The translations under genes and the position numbers were made by a program. Shown piece by piece: positions 5,945 to 11,952 of a DNA stretch of 13,915 bases; positions within the stretch are counted from its first letter, which is position 1; each line of letters starts with the position of its first letter. The stretch is from the NCBI GenBank assembly GCA_027061425.1, contig JALSUN010000045.1:1-13915 (forward strand), read 5' to 3'. The DNA is from Helicobacteraceae bacterium. Lineage in GTDB: Bacteria > Campylobacterota > Campylobacteria > Campylobacterales > Sulfurimonadaceae. The notes below the pieces were generated by a model. The model did no database searches, was not told the origin of the DNA, and saw only the letters and a list, made by a program, of their open reading frames with translations.

Positions 5945-7132
5945 TCAATATAAAAACCCAAACATCCAAAGGGGTATGGCATTGTCATACCCACTCTCAA
6001 TGTCATCTATCGCCAAATAAGCATTTTTAAGCTCTTTGATCTGCTTGGCATCTTTTGATTTTCCTCCAACTTCTATGATGAACTGCTCATCTATGATAAA
6101 GTCACCTTGATAATGATAATGCACCTGATGCGCGGTCAACAGTTGAGAGACTATAAAACTCTCTCTAATCGCGCCAATATCAGATTTGGCACAGAGTACA
6201 CCGAACAAGTTAGGGTTGTTAAGGAGTATCTTGTTAGGAAGTTGTATGGTCTTATGGCCTTTACTGCCTCTGAGTATGTTTAGCAATGAGCCTTTTTGCA
6301 TATAGTCAAGGTATTTTGAAAGCGTACTCCACGAGACACCGGCACTGGTGGAAAGTTTTGACTTGTTAACTTCATAAGGTGTCGTACTGCAGAGCATATA
6401 GAGTACTTTTTTCAAGGCATCCAGCTTTTCATAGTTAATGTTAAAGATAGAGGCCAAGTCACTGTCTACAGTTGTGTTTACTACCTCAAGCAGTCTGTCA
6501 CTGTAAGAGTTAATACCCTCTTTAAAAAATGGGTACATCCCATACTCCAGGTAGTTAGCAAAATGCTCCAGTGGCTTTACTTCACTGATGATGTCTACAA
6601 CGATGTCTTCATGCGATGTGAGTATCTCCTCTAACGTGTAAGCTTTAAGCTGCACAATGTTTTTTAGTGACAGATACTCTCTAAAAGAAAGTACAGGCAT
6701 CGTGTAGACCAAAGCCCTTCTTGAAAGGTCACCGATCTCATGTTTGATATTGATCGCCGATGATCCAGAAAATATAACCTGCAAGTCTGTAAAATCATAA
6801 ATGGCCTTGATATGGGCACTGAAGTCTTTGATCTTATGGATTTCATCGAGTAGCAACAGTTTTCCGCCATGGGTGTAAAAATCATCGGCAAGATCATAAA
6901 TATTTTGGTTAATAAGCGCAGGATGGTCGCACGATATGTAGAGGATCTGTGAAGGTTTATGTTTAGACGACTTGGCATACTGATGCAACAGGGTTGTCTT
7001 ACCAGACCCCCGTCCACCGACAATACCAATAATCTTGGCAGAAAAGTCTATTTTTTCATAGAGAAAACGCTTGAACGAAGATGGTTTAGTACTTAAAAAT
7101 CGTTTAGAAAGCTTACTTAGTATCGGTATCAT
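5945..7132 (-). CDS. AAA_14 / DUF4143 ATPase
   Basis: 395 aa. Order of parts: Walker A GGRGSGKTT at 39-47, Walker B LLLLDEIH at 92-99, sensor-like FSGSS at 121-125 (usually TGSS), the family signature RRALVYTMPVLSFREYL at 138-154, a winged-helix-like stretch about 240-285 (SAGVSWSTLSKYLDYMQKGSLL), then a DUF4143 C-terminal domain. That domain ends in a PD-(D/E)xK-like pattern: D344 or D348 with E354-VGGK (QGDFIIDEQFIIEVGGKSK). This is a widespread, often laterally moved ATPase family of uncertain role. The C-terminal pattern hints at a nuclease fold, but catalysis is unproven. The start ATG 7132 has GGACAA upstream, and a promoter is visible at 7172-7200. It is first in a two-gene operon with fic. 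Confidence 0.88.
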   Translation of the reverse strand: MIPILSKLSKRFLSTKPSSFKRFLYEKIDFSAKIIGIVGGRGSGKTTLLHQYAKSSKHKPSQILYISCDHPALINQNIYDLADDFYTHGGKLLLLDEIHKIKDFSAHIKAIYDFTDLQVIFSGSSAINIKHEIGDLSRRALVYTMPVLSFREYLSLKNIVQLKAYTLEEILTSHEDIVVDIISEVKPLEHFANYLEYGMYPFFKEGINSYSDRLLEVVNTTVDSDLASIFNINYEKLDALKKVLYMLCSTTPYEVNKSKLSTSAGVSWSTLSKYLDYMQKGSLLNILRGSKGHKTIQLPNKILLNNPNLFGVLCAKSDIGAIRESFIVSQLLTAHQVHYHYQGDFIIDEQFIIEVGGKSKDAKQIKELKNAYLAIDDIESGYDNAIPLWMFGFLY

Positions 7133-7171
7133 CTTTGTCCTTATATATGAAGTTTATTTAATAGCTTATAG

Positions 7172-7200
7172 ATTATAGTACTAAATGCATTTAATAGCAA
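7172..7200 (-). promoter_or_regulatory. Promoter of the DUF4143 ATPase-fic operon
   Basis: On the minus strand TTGCTA (7195-7200), 17 nt spacer, TATAAT (7172-7177), about 40 nt before the ATG at 7132. The rest of the 296-nt gap 7133-7428 shows only a short AGGA-TAAG-TCCT inverted repeat near 7260-7271 and no gene or strong terminator that I can support. Confidence 0.55.
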
Positions 7201-7428
7201 GGTGTAAACAACTATTATATTTAAAGACATGAAAACTGTATGGATTAGTCAGATAAGTAGGATAAGTCCTATTTCAAGGCAGAACCTATGCTCAAAATTG
7301 AAATGTATTAATGGACTAGTGCATAAGTGTTAGTAAAATCACTACAAAGCTGGGAAAACTGTTATATTTATACCATTTTGTAGAAATATGATTATTTTTA
7401 GCTTTTTATTTCACGTTTTTATGGATAA

Positions 7429-8268
7429 CTACTTTAAAATACCAGATTCACTTAATGCTATTACAAACGCACGTTTACGCTCTATTGTCAGTCTGTTCAC
7501 CTTGTTTTTATGCATTTTCAACAGTTCTACATGTGTATCAGTCATCTCACCGATAGCTTCAATGAATAACCTCGTATAGGCTTCAAACTCACTAACCATA
7601 CGTTCAGACTGAAGATGATAATTTACCCCGCCAATAGATTTTATCTCTATATGATGTGCATTGATCTTTTCAAGATTCCAGATTGTTCCTTTTTTAGTTT
7701 TAATGACACGTGCTTGCTGTTTCGTTTGTAAAGAGAGAATGTCCATTACATTTTGACTATACCCTACTCTTGGCTTCCATGATGAAAGTAATTCTTTCTG
7801 ATCACAAAGTAGCATAAAACGGTAAAAGTCAATATGTTTTCCATCTGTTTGTTGTGTTGACATATGAATATGGAAACCTGTCTCTTCGTTGGTATATCCA
7901 TATTGCTTAATAATAGGTGTTATCGTGTTTATGTAGTGTTTTACACCCTCTTGAGTGGAGATAGGAATTGAAATCTCCACACCATGATCTTCTAATGAGA
8001 TATCAGGTTTGACCTGTATGCATTGGTTTTTATCTTCTGCCGTTGGAATGGCTACTGTATCAACTAAGATATCTGCATTGGTAAGTGTTTGCAGTTGCCT
8101 GGTGATGGCTTCAACAGCTTCTTCATAAAGGTATTTATCCGTATCGATGTAAAATTCAAACTCACAGCCATATTGACAAAGATCACTTTGATTTGGTATG
8201 TAATCAGGATAATCGCATTCTTTATTCGAAACATAACGTTTGGTCGTACCTTCTGTTGTATAGTCCAT
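7429..8268 (-). CDS. Amidoligase (glutamine-synthetase-like COOH-NH2 ligase, Amidoligase_2 family)
   Basis: 279 aa. Members join a carboxylate to an amine with ATP, using a glutamine-synthetase-like fold. Visible motifs: GCEFEF at 34-39 (Glu-x-Glu metal site), VKPDISLEDHGVEISIPI at 86-103 (E98), GFHIHMS at 131-137 (paired His), and IEIKSIGGVNYH at 207-218. The last is usually IE(I/F)R in the family; Lys replaces Arg. There is no signal peptide, so it is cytoplasmic. The ATG shares its A with the TGA of the upstream GGCT gene (TGATG, 1-nt overlap), with GGAG before it, so the two are translated together. Amidoligases of this family paired with cyclotransferases are known from comparative genomics and have been predicted to make and remove amide-linked modifications. 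The substrate here is unknown: a peptide, a protein side chain or a small molecule. Confidence 0.8.
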   Translation of the reverse strand: MDYTTEGTTKRYVSNKECDYPDYIPNQSDLCQYGCEFEFYIDTDKYLYEEAVEAITRQLQTLTNADILVDTVAIPTAEDKNQCIQVKPDISLEDHGVEISIPISTQEGVKHYINTITPIIKQYGYTNEETGFHIHMSTQQTDGKHIDFYRFMLLCDQKELLSSWKPRVGYSQNVMDILSLQTKQQARVIKTKKGTIWNLEKINAHHIEIKSIGGVNYHLQSERMVSEFEAYTRLFIEAIGEMTDTHVELLKMHKNKVNRLTIERKRAFVIALSESGILK

Positions 8269-8879
8269 CAGGCTCCGATTGCAGTTTCAAGATATTGGTC
8301 AAGTTTTTGCATCTTATAGTCACTGTCATTTTTCCACTCTCTCAGTGGTTCCTGATCAACAGGAATAGAAGCATGAGGTTGAATATAGACATATGCTCTT
8401 TGTGTACCATGATGAGACTTTACAAGGATCTTTTTACGTTCATAATATTCAGGTGCACCTTCAAACTCATCGAGTCGTTCTAAAAGCTCTTTACGCTCTA
8501 TTAAGTAGAGTTCTCCATGTATACGCATTTTAGGTACAGGAACCAAGTAAGGGTAGTTTCCAAAACTGTCTTCAAACATACCAAACTTACCAACGGTGAT
8601 AGCTTTACCTAACCGTTTTGTGTGTTTAGAAAGAAGGTGATGGTTATCAAACCCTTTTTTAAGTGAGCCATACACAAAGATCAGTTCACGAAAAGGTTCT
8701 TCTCTTTGAAAATAGCCTCTCGAGGTGATTGTGATCACACCTTTGTTATGCAGTCTATGGAGGGTCTTACGAAGTGTATCTACAGACACATCTTCTCTTT
8801 TTAGCTGAGAGAATGGCATGACAGTGTGCATTGGCAGTTGTTGGATCTGATGTTCTATAGTATCAATGTATTTGGTCAT
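8268..8879 (-). CDS. Winged-helix domain fused to gamma-glutamylcyclotransferase (AIG2/GGCT-like)
   Basis: 203 aa in two parts. Residues 1-62 look like a winged helix of the kind in AbiEi-type antitoxins: a first helix, then DVSVDTLRKTLHRLHNKGVI and the wing ITSRGYFQRE. Residues 65-168 are a GGCT/AIG2 domain: VYGSLKKG at 69-76 (substrate loop), a core strand HGELYLI, and LDEFEG at 136-141, whose second Glu (E140) is the expected catalytic acid/base. GGCT enzymes cyclise gamma-glutamyl groups to 5-oxoproline and release the amine. The start ATG 8879 has a strong GGAGG ribosome site. It is first in an operon with the amidoligase. The DNA-binding-like half plus an inverted repeat around its promoter suggest autoregulation; this is inference. 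Confidence 0.82.
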   Translation of the reverse strand: MTKYIDTIEHQIQQLPMHTVMPFSQLKREDVSVDTLRKTLHRLHNKGVITITSRGYFQREEPFRELIFVYGSLKKGFDNHHLLSKHTKRLGKAITVGKFGMFEDSFGNYPYLVPVPKMRIHGELYLIERKELLERLDEFEGAPEYYERKKILVKSHHGTQRAYVYIQPHASIPVDQEPLREWKNDSDYKMQKLDQYLETAIGA

Positions 8880-8899
8880 ATTGTACCCTCCTCTCTTAA

Positions 8900-8938
8900 C
8901 GTGACAATATTATAGCACTTTTCTATATATTTGTCACG
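8900..8938. promoter_or_regulatory. Perfect inverted repeat bracketing the GGCT-amidoligase promoter (candidate operator)
   Basis: CGTGACAA (8900-8907) and TTGTCACG (8931-8938) are exact reverse complements with centres 31 bp apart, about three helical turns, so a dimer or tetramer could contact both on one face. The outer arm holds the -35 and the inner arm covers the region just after the -10. Confidence 0.6.
8909..8937 (-). promoter_or_regulatory. Promoter of the wHTH-GGCT/amidoligase operon
   Basis: Minus strand: GTGACA (8932-8937), 17 nt, TATAAT (8909-8914). The predicted start is near 8902, about 20 nt before the GTG-free leader and strong GGAGG site of the gene at 8879. It is one mismatch from consensus. 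Confidence 0.7.
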
Positions 8939-8979
8939 ATTGATTTCATCTATGAACTTAATTCGATTGATTTTAAAGG

Positions 8980-8995
8980 GTGCCGGATTTGTGCC
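8980..8995. repeat. Possible arm-type repeat, right end of island
   Basis: GTGCCGGATTTGTGCC, the partner of 4782-4797 in direct orientation (11 of 16 bases alike). It lies about 100 bp inside the right repeat. Other GTGCC/GTGGCC-like motifs follow at 9043-9048 and 9076-9080. Confidence 0.3.
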
Positions 8996-9090
8996 AGTAG
9001 TTTGACACTTTTTTATCATTTATAGCAAATATGGTCGGTAGAAGTGGCCTATTTTGCGTGTTTTGTTTAAAAATAGTGCCTACTGCATAA

Positions 9091-9112
9091 TCGTAATAAA
9101 CGCGTATTTTCA
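9091..9112. repeat. Right attachment-like repeat (attR), stranded ybgC start
   Basis: 22 bp (begins TCGTAATAAACGCG) matching 4712-4733 at 20 of 22. With the next base it gives a minus-strand start GTG at 9113 and reads VKIRVYYD, then breaks into island DNA. A TATAAT on the minus strand lies just upstream (9116-9125 region). I take it as the original ybgC 5' end, cut off from the body by the island. The ORF continuing past it into the island is not a real gene. Confidence 0.7.
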
Positions 9113-9172
9113 CCTTATTATAGAGCGTTATTCTAGCATAGAGGCAGAGAATGAAAGAGTACAAGTTAACTT

Positions 9173-9802
9173 ATGCTAAATTACGGCATGAAATTTCTTA
9201 CCCATACGCTTCTTACTGCGACCCTTCTTTTTACTGCGTGTTCCCAACAAAAGAGTCTAAAAGTGGCACAAGATGATGCTGATGTGCTTGCGGTCACCTT
9301 GATACCATTTGAAAATGATACTTTGGGTTTAAGCCGCCGTTTACATACCCAACTGCAAAAAGATGACAGACTCTATCTCCTCAGCAACGAAGATCTACAT
9401 GTGGACAAGAGACAGAGACTCCCTGCTGGTATGACACTCCATGATGTTGCACTCCATAACAGTAAGGCGTTAGGAGTTAGTACTATTATTGTAGGGCGTC
9501 TGCATAAAACAAAGTATCAAAAAAAGCGCTATTTTAAAACTAAAACAGTCTGTTTTGAGGGTAAATGCTGGCAGAGAGATGTCCAATGTTTAAAAAGCAG
9601 TCTCACCCTGCAAGCTGATATCAAGATCCTAGACTACAAATCTAACAAGACACTGCTTGCAACTTCTATGAAAAACAGTAAAAAGTGGCAAGAGTGTGCT
9701 GATGAAACACAAAAAAATATTTCAGCAAAAGAGGAGCAAGAGAAGCTTGTCACCAAGATGGTCTTGCGTTTAGAGGAGAAGGTCTTAAAGACGCTCTTTT
9801 AG
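9173..9802 (+). CDS. Small outer-membrane-type lipoprotein, CsgG/TolB-N-like (uncharacterised)
   Basis: 209 aa from ATG 9173, or 204 aa from ATG 9188 (MKFLTHTLL), which fits a signal peptide better; neither has a clear ribosome site. The leader ends LLFTAC, a good lipobox, so the Cys (residue 22 of the long form) is probably lipidated. The mature part begins with a strand VLAVTLIPFENDT, then LGVSTIIVGRL and LQADIKILDYKSNKTLLAT, a pattern like the alpha/beta core of CsgG- or LpoB/TolB-N-type proteins. The middle is rich in Lys/Tyr/Phe and has three Cys close together (VCFEGKCWQRDVQC), perhaps a disulfide. It was probably the divergent neighbour of ybgC before the island inserted. Its last 18 bases overlap the convergent nagZ-like gene. 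Function unknown. Confidence 0.65.
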   Translation: MLNYGMKFLTHTLLTATLLFTACSQQKSLKVAQDDADVLAVTLIPFENDTLGLSRRLHTQLQKDDRLYLLSNEDLHVDKRQRLPAGMTLHDVALHNSKALGVSTIIVGRLHKTKYQKKRYFKTKTVCFEGKCWQRDVQCLKSSLTLQADIKILDYKSNKTLLATSMKNSKKWQECADETQKNISAKEEQEKLVTKMVLRLEEKVLKTLF

Positions 9803-10870
9803 ACCTTGAACGCGCGCATAAGCCTCATCTATGCGTTTTTGACTAATCTTCCCCGCTTTTACTTGTTCTTTGACCACATCTACAATCTCTTGGAGACTTA
9901 AAGGCTTTGCCAGCTGGTTTGCAAACAACAGTATGTCCACCCCTGAATTTAGGGCAAGTGTTACACTCTCTTTAAGTTTATAATGTTTGTGTATGGCAGC
10001 CATCTGCATATCATCGGTGATCACAACACCCATATAATGCATCTTGTTACGCAAAAGTTCAGTGTTGACTTTGTACGAGAGCGTTGCTGGGTACTTGGCA
10101 TCAATGTTTTTGTTAAAAATGTGTGCTGTCATGATCATGTCAACATTTTGAGAGGCTATCATGTTATTAAAGGACACTAACTCTTTTGGTGTCCATGTTT
10201 TTGTCACATCTGTAAAACCCTTGTGAGAGTCTCCTTTAGATGAACCATGACCTGGAAAATGTTTAATGACCGTTAACACATGATGTTTACGGTGTTCTTG
10301 AACAAATATAGAGGCGTATTGACTGACTATTTCCGGATCACTTGAGTAGGCGCGTTTCTTACCGGCGATGATAGGGTTGTAGTCAAAAAGAAGGTCAACA
10401 CTTGGAGCGAAGTTGGTGTTAATACCGTTGTCATGAAGCATCTGAGCCATATCACCATACTGTTTGTTAGCAAATTCAGGTGCTTTTTTAGCGATATCTT
10501 GTGCTGATAAAAAGGTCTTAAAACCATCACGTTTTTTGAGGCGCGCAACTTTTCCACCCTCTTCATCCACACAGATCAACAGTTTGCTTTTGTCTGCTGC
10601 TTGCAGATCATAGTTGAGCTTAGTAAGTTGTTTGGAGTTTACTATGTTTTTGCGCTTCATCTTGTTCATAGGGTCTTGGTCGAACAAGATGACACCACCG
10701 AGACCTGCCTTAATATCTTTAATGATGATACTTTTGTCTGTCACCTTAGTACCATGAAAACCTAACACAACCAAAGAGGCTATTTTTCTCTCTAGAGTAG
10801 GTGAAGTTTCTTGAGCGAAGAGTGTTGTACACAGGAGTGTCGTAGAAAGAAGGAGTGTTGATAGACGCAT
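9785..10870 (-). CDS. Exported glycoside hydrolase family 3 beta-N-acetylhexosaminidase (NagZ-like)
   Basis: 361 aa. NagZ-type enzymes remove N-acetylglucosamine from peptidoglycan fragments. Motifs: CVDEEGGKVARL about 100-111, FAPSVDL 155-161, KHFPGHG 203-209 followed by the catalytic Asp-Ser-His at 214-216, MTAHI 247-251, and VITDDMQMAAI at 283-293, where the nucleophile is one of the paired Asp residues (285-288 TDDM). Unlike the usual cytoplasmic NagZ, it has a clear signal peptide (MRLSTLLLSTTLLCTTLFA, cut before QE), so it should act in the periplasm. The start ATG 10870 follows AAGG within the stop region of the upstream phosphatase gene, 8 nt away. It is last in the ribB operon. Its 3' end overlaps the convergent lipoprotein gene by 18 nt. 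Confidence 0.88.
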   Translation of the reverse strand: MRLSTLLLSTTLLCTTLFAQETSPTLERKIASLVVLGFHGTKVTDKSIIIKDIKAGLGGVILFDQDPMNKMKRKNIVNSKQLTKLNYDLQAADKSKLLICVDEEGGKVARLKKRDGFKTFLSAQDIAKKAPEFANKQYGDMAQMLHDNGINTNFAPSVDLLFDYNPIIAGKKRAYSSDPEIVSQYASIFVQEHRKHHVLTVIKHFPGHGSSKGDSHKGFTDVTKTWTPKELVSFNNMIASQNVDMIMTAHIFNKNIDAKYPATLSYKVNTELLRNKMHYMGVVITDDMQMAAIHKHYKLKESVTLALNSGVDILLFANQLAKPLSLQEIVDVVKEQVKAGKISQKRIDEAYARVQGLKERL

Positions 10871-10878
10871 TATAAGCC

Positions 10879-11610
10879 TTAGAGTGAATTGTTTAATATA
10901 GGGTTGTTCTCAAAAATATGGCGATACACCCTACTCTTTTGAACACTTTTAAGCGCGTCGACCTGACGCAGTTTATGGGTGTCTGAACCTAAAAAGTCTA
11001 TGAGCCCTTCTTTAAGAAGATACTTGGCTACTTTAGATATCTGTGGACCATAATACCCAGAAAGTGAGGGAAGGTTCATCTGAAACAGAGCACCTGAGCT
11101 TTTTAGATTTTGATAATGCTCTAGATTTTCATGCCAGTAAAGATAACGCTCAGGATGAGCCAACACTGGTCTGTACCCCAAGCTTTTCATTTTAAAGAGT
11201 ATCTGCTCTAGCTCTAAAAATGGGTGGATGTAAGAGAGTTCGAAAAGAACATAGTTATCGCCAAAGGTCATCAACTCACCCTTCTCTAATAACGCTATAA
11301 AATGGGTATCCAAGTAGTATTCTGCCGCCACTTCTACCCTTACATCCAGCTGCTCTTTTAAAAGTGCTTCACGCAATACCTGTAGGCCTGCTTCTATAGT
11401 TTTTTTACTATTTGGGTAGCGATGTTCCATAATATGCGGTGTGGTGATAAACTTGTTATATCCTAGAGCCATCAAGGCTTTAATGAGTGTTATAGAGGTC
11501 TCTACATCTTGCGCACCATCATCAATGCCCGGTATAAGGTGTGAATGTATATCAGTGGTAATCCGAGGTAAGGTCTCTGAGAAAAAAACACTTTTAATCG
11601 CCGCTATCAC
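10879..11610 (-). CDS. CpsB/CapC-type Mn-dependent tyrosine-protein phosphatase (PHP domain)
   Basis: 243 aa from GTG 11610. The start is chosen because GGAGG stands 7 nt upstream and the GTG overlaps the stop of the preceding gene (GTGA); the in-frame ATG at 11640 lies deep inside that gene. PHP metal ligands are visible: DIHSHLIPGIDDG 20-32 (H22, H24), TTPHIM 56-61 (H59), AAEYY 95-99 (E97), AHPERY 151-156 (H152) and GSDTH 208-212 (D210, H212). In capsule loci such enzymes dephosphorylate a tyrosine autokinase and its substrates. Here no capsule genes are near, so the target is open. It lies between the DksA-like and NagZ-like genes in one transcript. Confidence 0.85.
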   Translation of the reverse strand: MIAAIKSVFFSETLPRITTDIHSHLIPGIDDGAQDVETSITLIKALMALGYNKFITTPHIMEHRYPNSKKTIEAGLQVLREALLKEQLDVRVEVAAEYYLDTHFIALLEKGELMTFGDNYVLFELSYIHPFLELEQILFKMKSLGYRPVLAHPERYLYWHENLEHYQNLKSSGALFQMNLPSLSGYYGPQISKVAKYLLKEGLIDFLGSDTHKLRQVDALKSVQKSRVYRHIFENNPILNNSL

Positions 11611-11936
11611 AATCCAGCCTCCGAAGCACATCTTACACACATTCGAGTTTCAGGGATGGCTAAAAGACGTTCTATTTTTATAGGTTCATCACAAACCTCA
11701 CACCGTCCAAAATCGGGGGAGTCTAGATGTTCTAAAGCGTGTATCAATGCTTCATGGCGCTTTTTAACCAGCAAGTATGCACTGTGAATGCGTTCTTGGT
11801 CATGCATCATTTCAAAGCGAGATAGTGTCCCTATAGCACACTCTGGCACTATAGGTTGCAACTGCTTCTGCAGTGCCTGAAGTTCCTCTTTTGTTTGCGA
11901 TAAAGCCTTCTTTATCTCTTTTCTGATGACGTTCAC
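11607..11936 (-). CDS. DksA/TraR-family C4 zinc-finger protein
   Basis: 109 aa. The C-terminal zinc finger is C79-x2-C82 ... C100-x2-C103 (RCEVCDEPI ... MCVRCASEAGL). Residues 1-72 are two long helices, the usual coiled coil that enters the RNA polymerase secondary channel. The tip (about residues 30-45, IVPECAIGTLSRFE) lacks the acidic DxxDxA of E. coli DksA, so regulation may differ. The length is shorter than DksA (about 150) and longer than TraR. The start is GTG 11936, the only early start after an in-frame stop at 11946-11948; its ribosome site is weak (TAGG). It begins 16 nt after ribB and its stop overlaps the phosphatase start, so it is coupled. Confidence 0.85.
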   Translation of the reverse strand: MNVIRKEIKKALSQTKEELQALQKQLQPIVPECAIGTLSRFEMMHDQERIHSAYLLVKKRHEALIHALEHLDSPDFGRCEVCDEPIKIERLLAIPETRMCVRCASEAGL

Positions 11937-11952
11937 TTTGCAAGCCTACATG

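Larger units (their letters stand above)
4712..9112. mobile_element. Small integrated genomic island in the 5' end of ybgC
   Basis: About 4.4 kb between two 22-bp direct repeats that match at 20 of 22 positions. It contains, left to right, a tyrosine-recombinase C-terminal stub, Fic, a DUF4143 ATPase, an amidoligase and a wHTH-GGCT gene, all on the minus strand. The right repeat is an orphan ybgC start (it reads VKIRVYYD) 60 nt from the divergent gene at 9173. This is the layout left when an element integrates into the start of ybgC and supplies a replacement start. The recombinase is truncated, so the element should no longer move by itself. The duplication is seen directly; integration is inferred. 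Confidence 0.75.

Noticed and set aside
7388..7579. Plus-strand ORF antisense to the amidoligase end
   Set aside because: It lies mostly on the other strand of a well-supported gene, has no ribosome site and no recognisable motifs.
8973..9164. 63-aa minus-strand ORF across the right island end
   Set aside because: It is a chance join of the orphan ybgC start with island-end DNA; no ribosome site or family. Kept only as the attR repeat.
11611..11640. ATG 11640 as start of the PHP phosphatase
   Set aside because: It would encode the zinc finger in another frame; the GTG at 11610 has GGAGG and a normal GTGA overlap.
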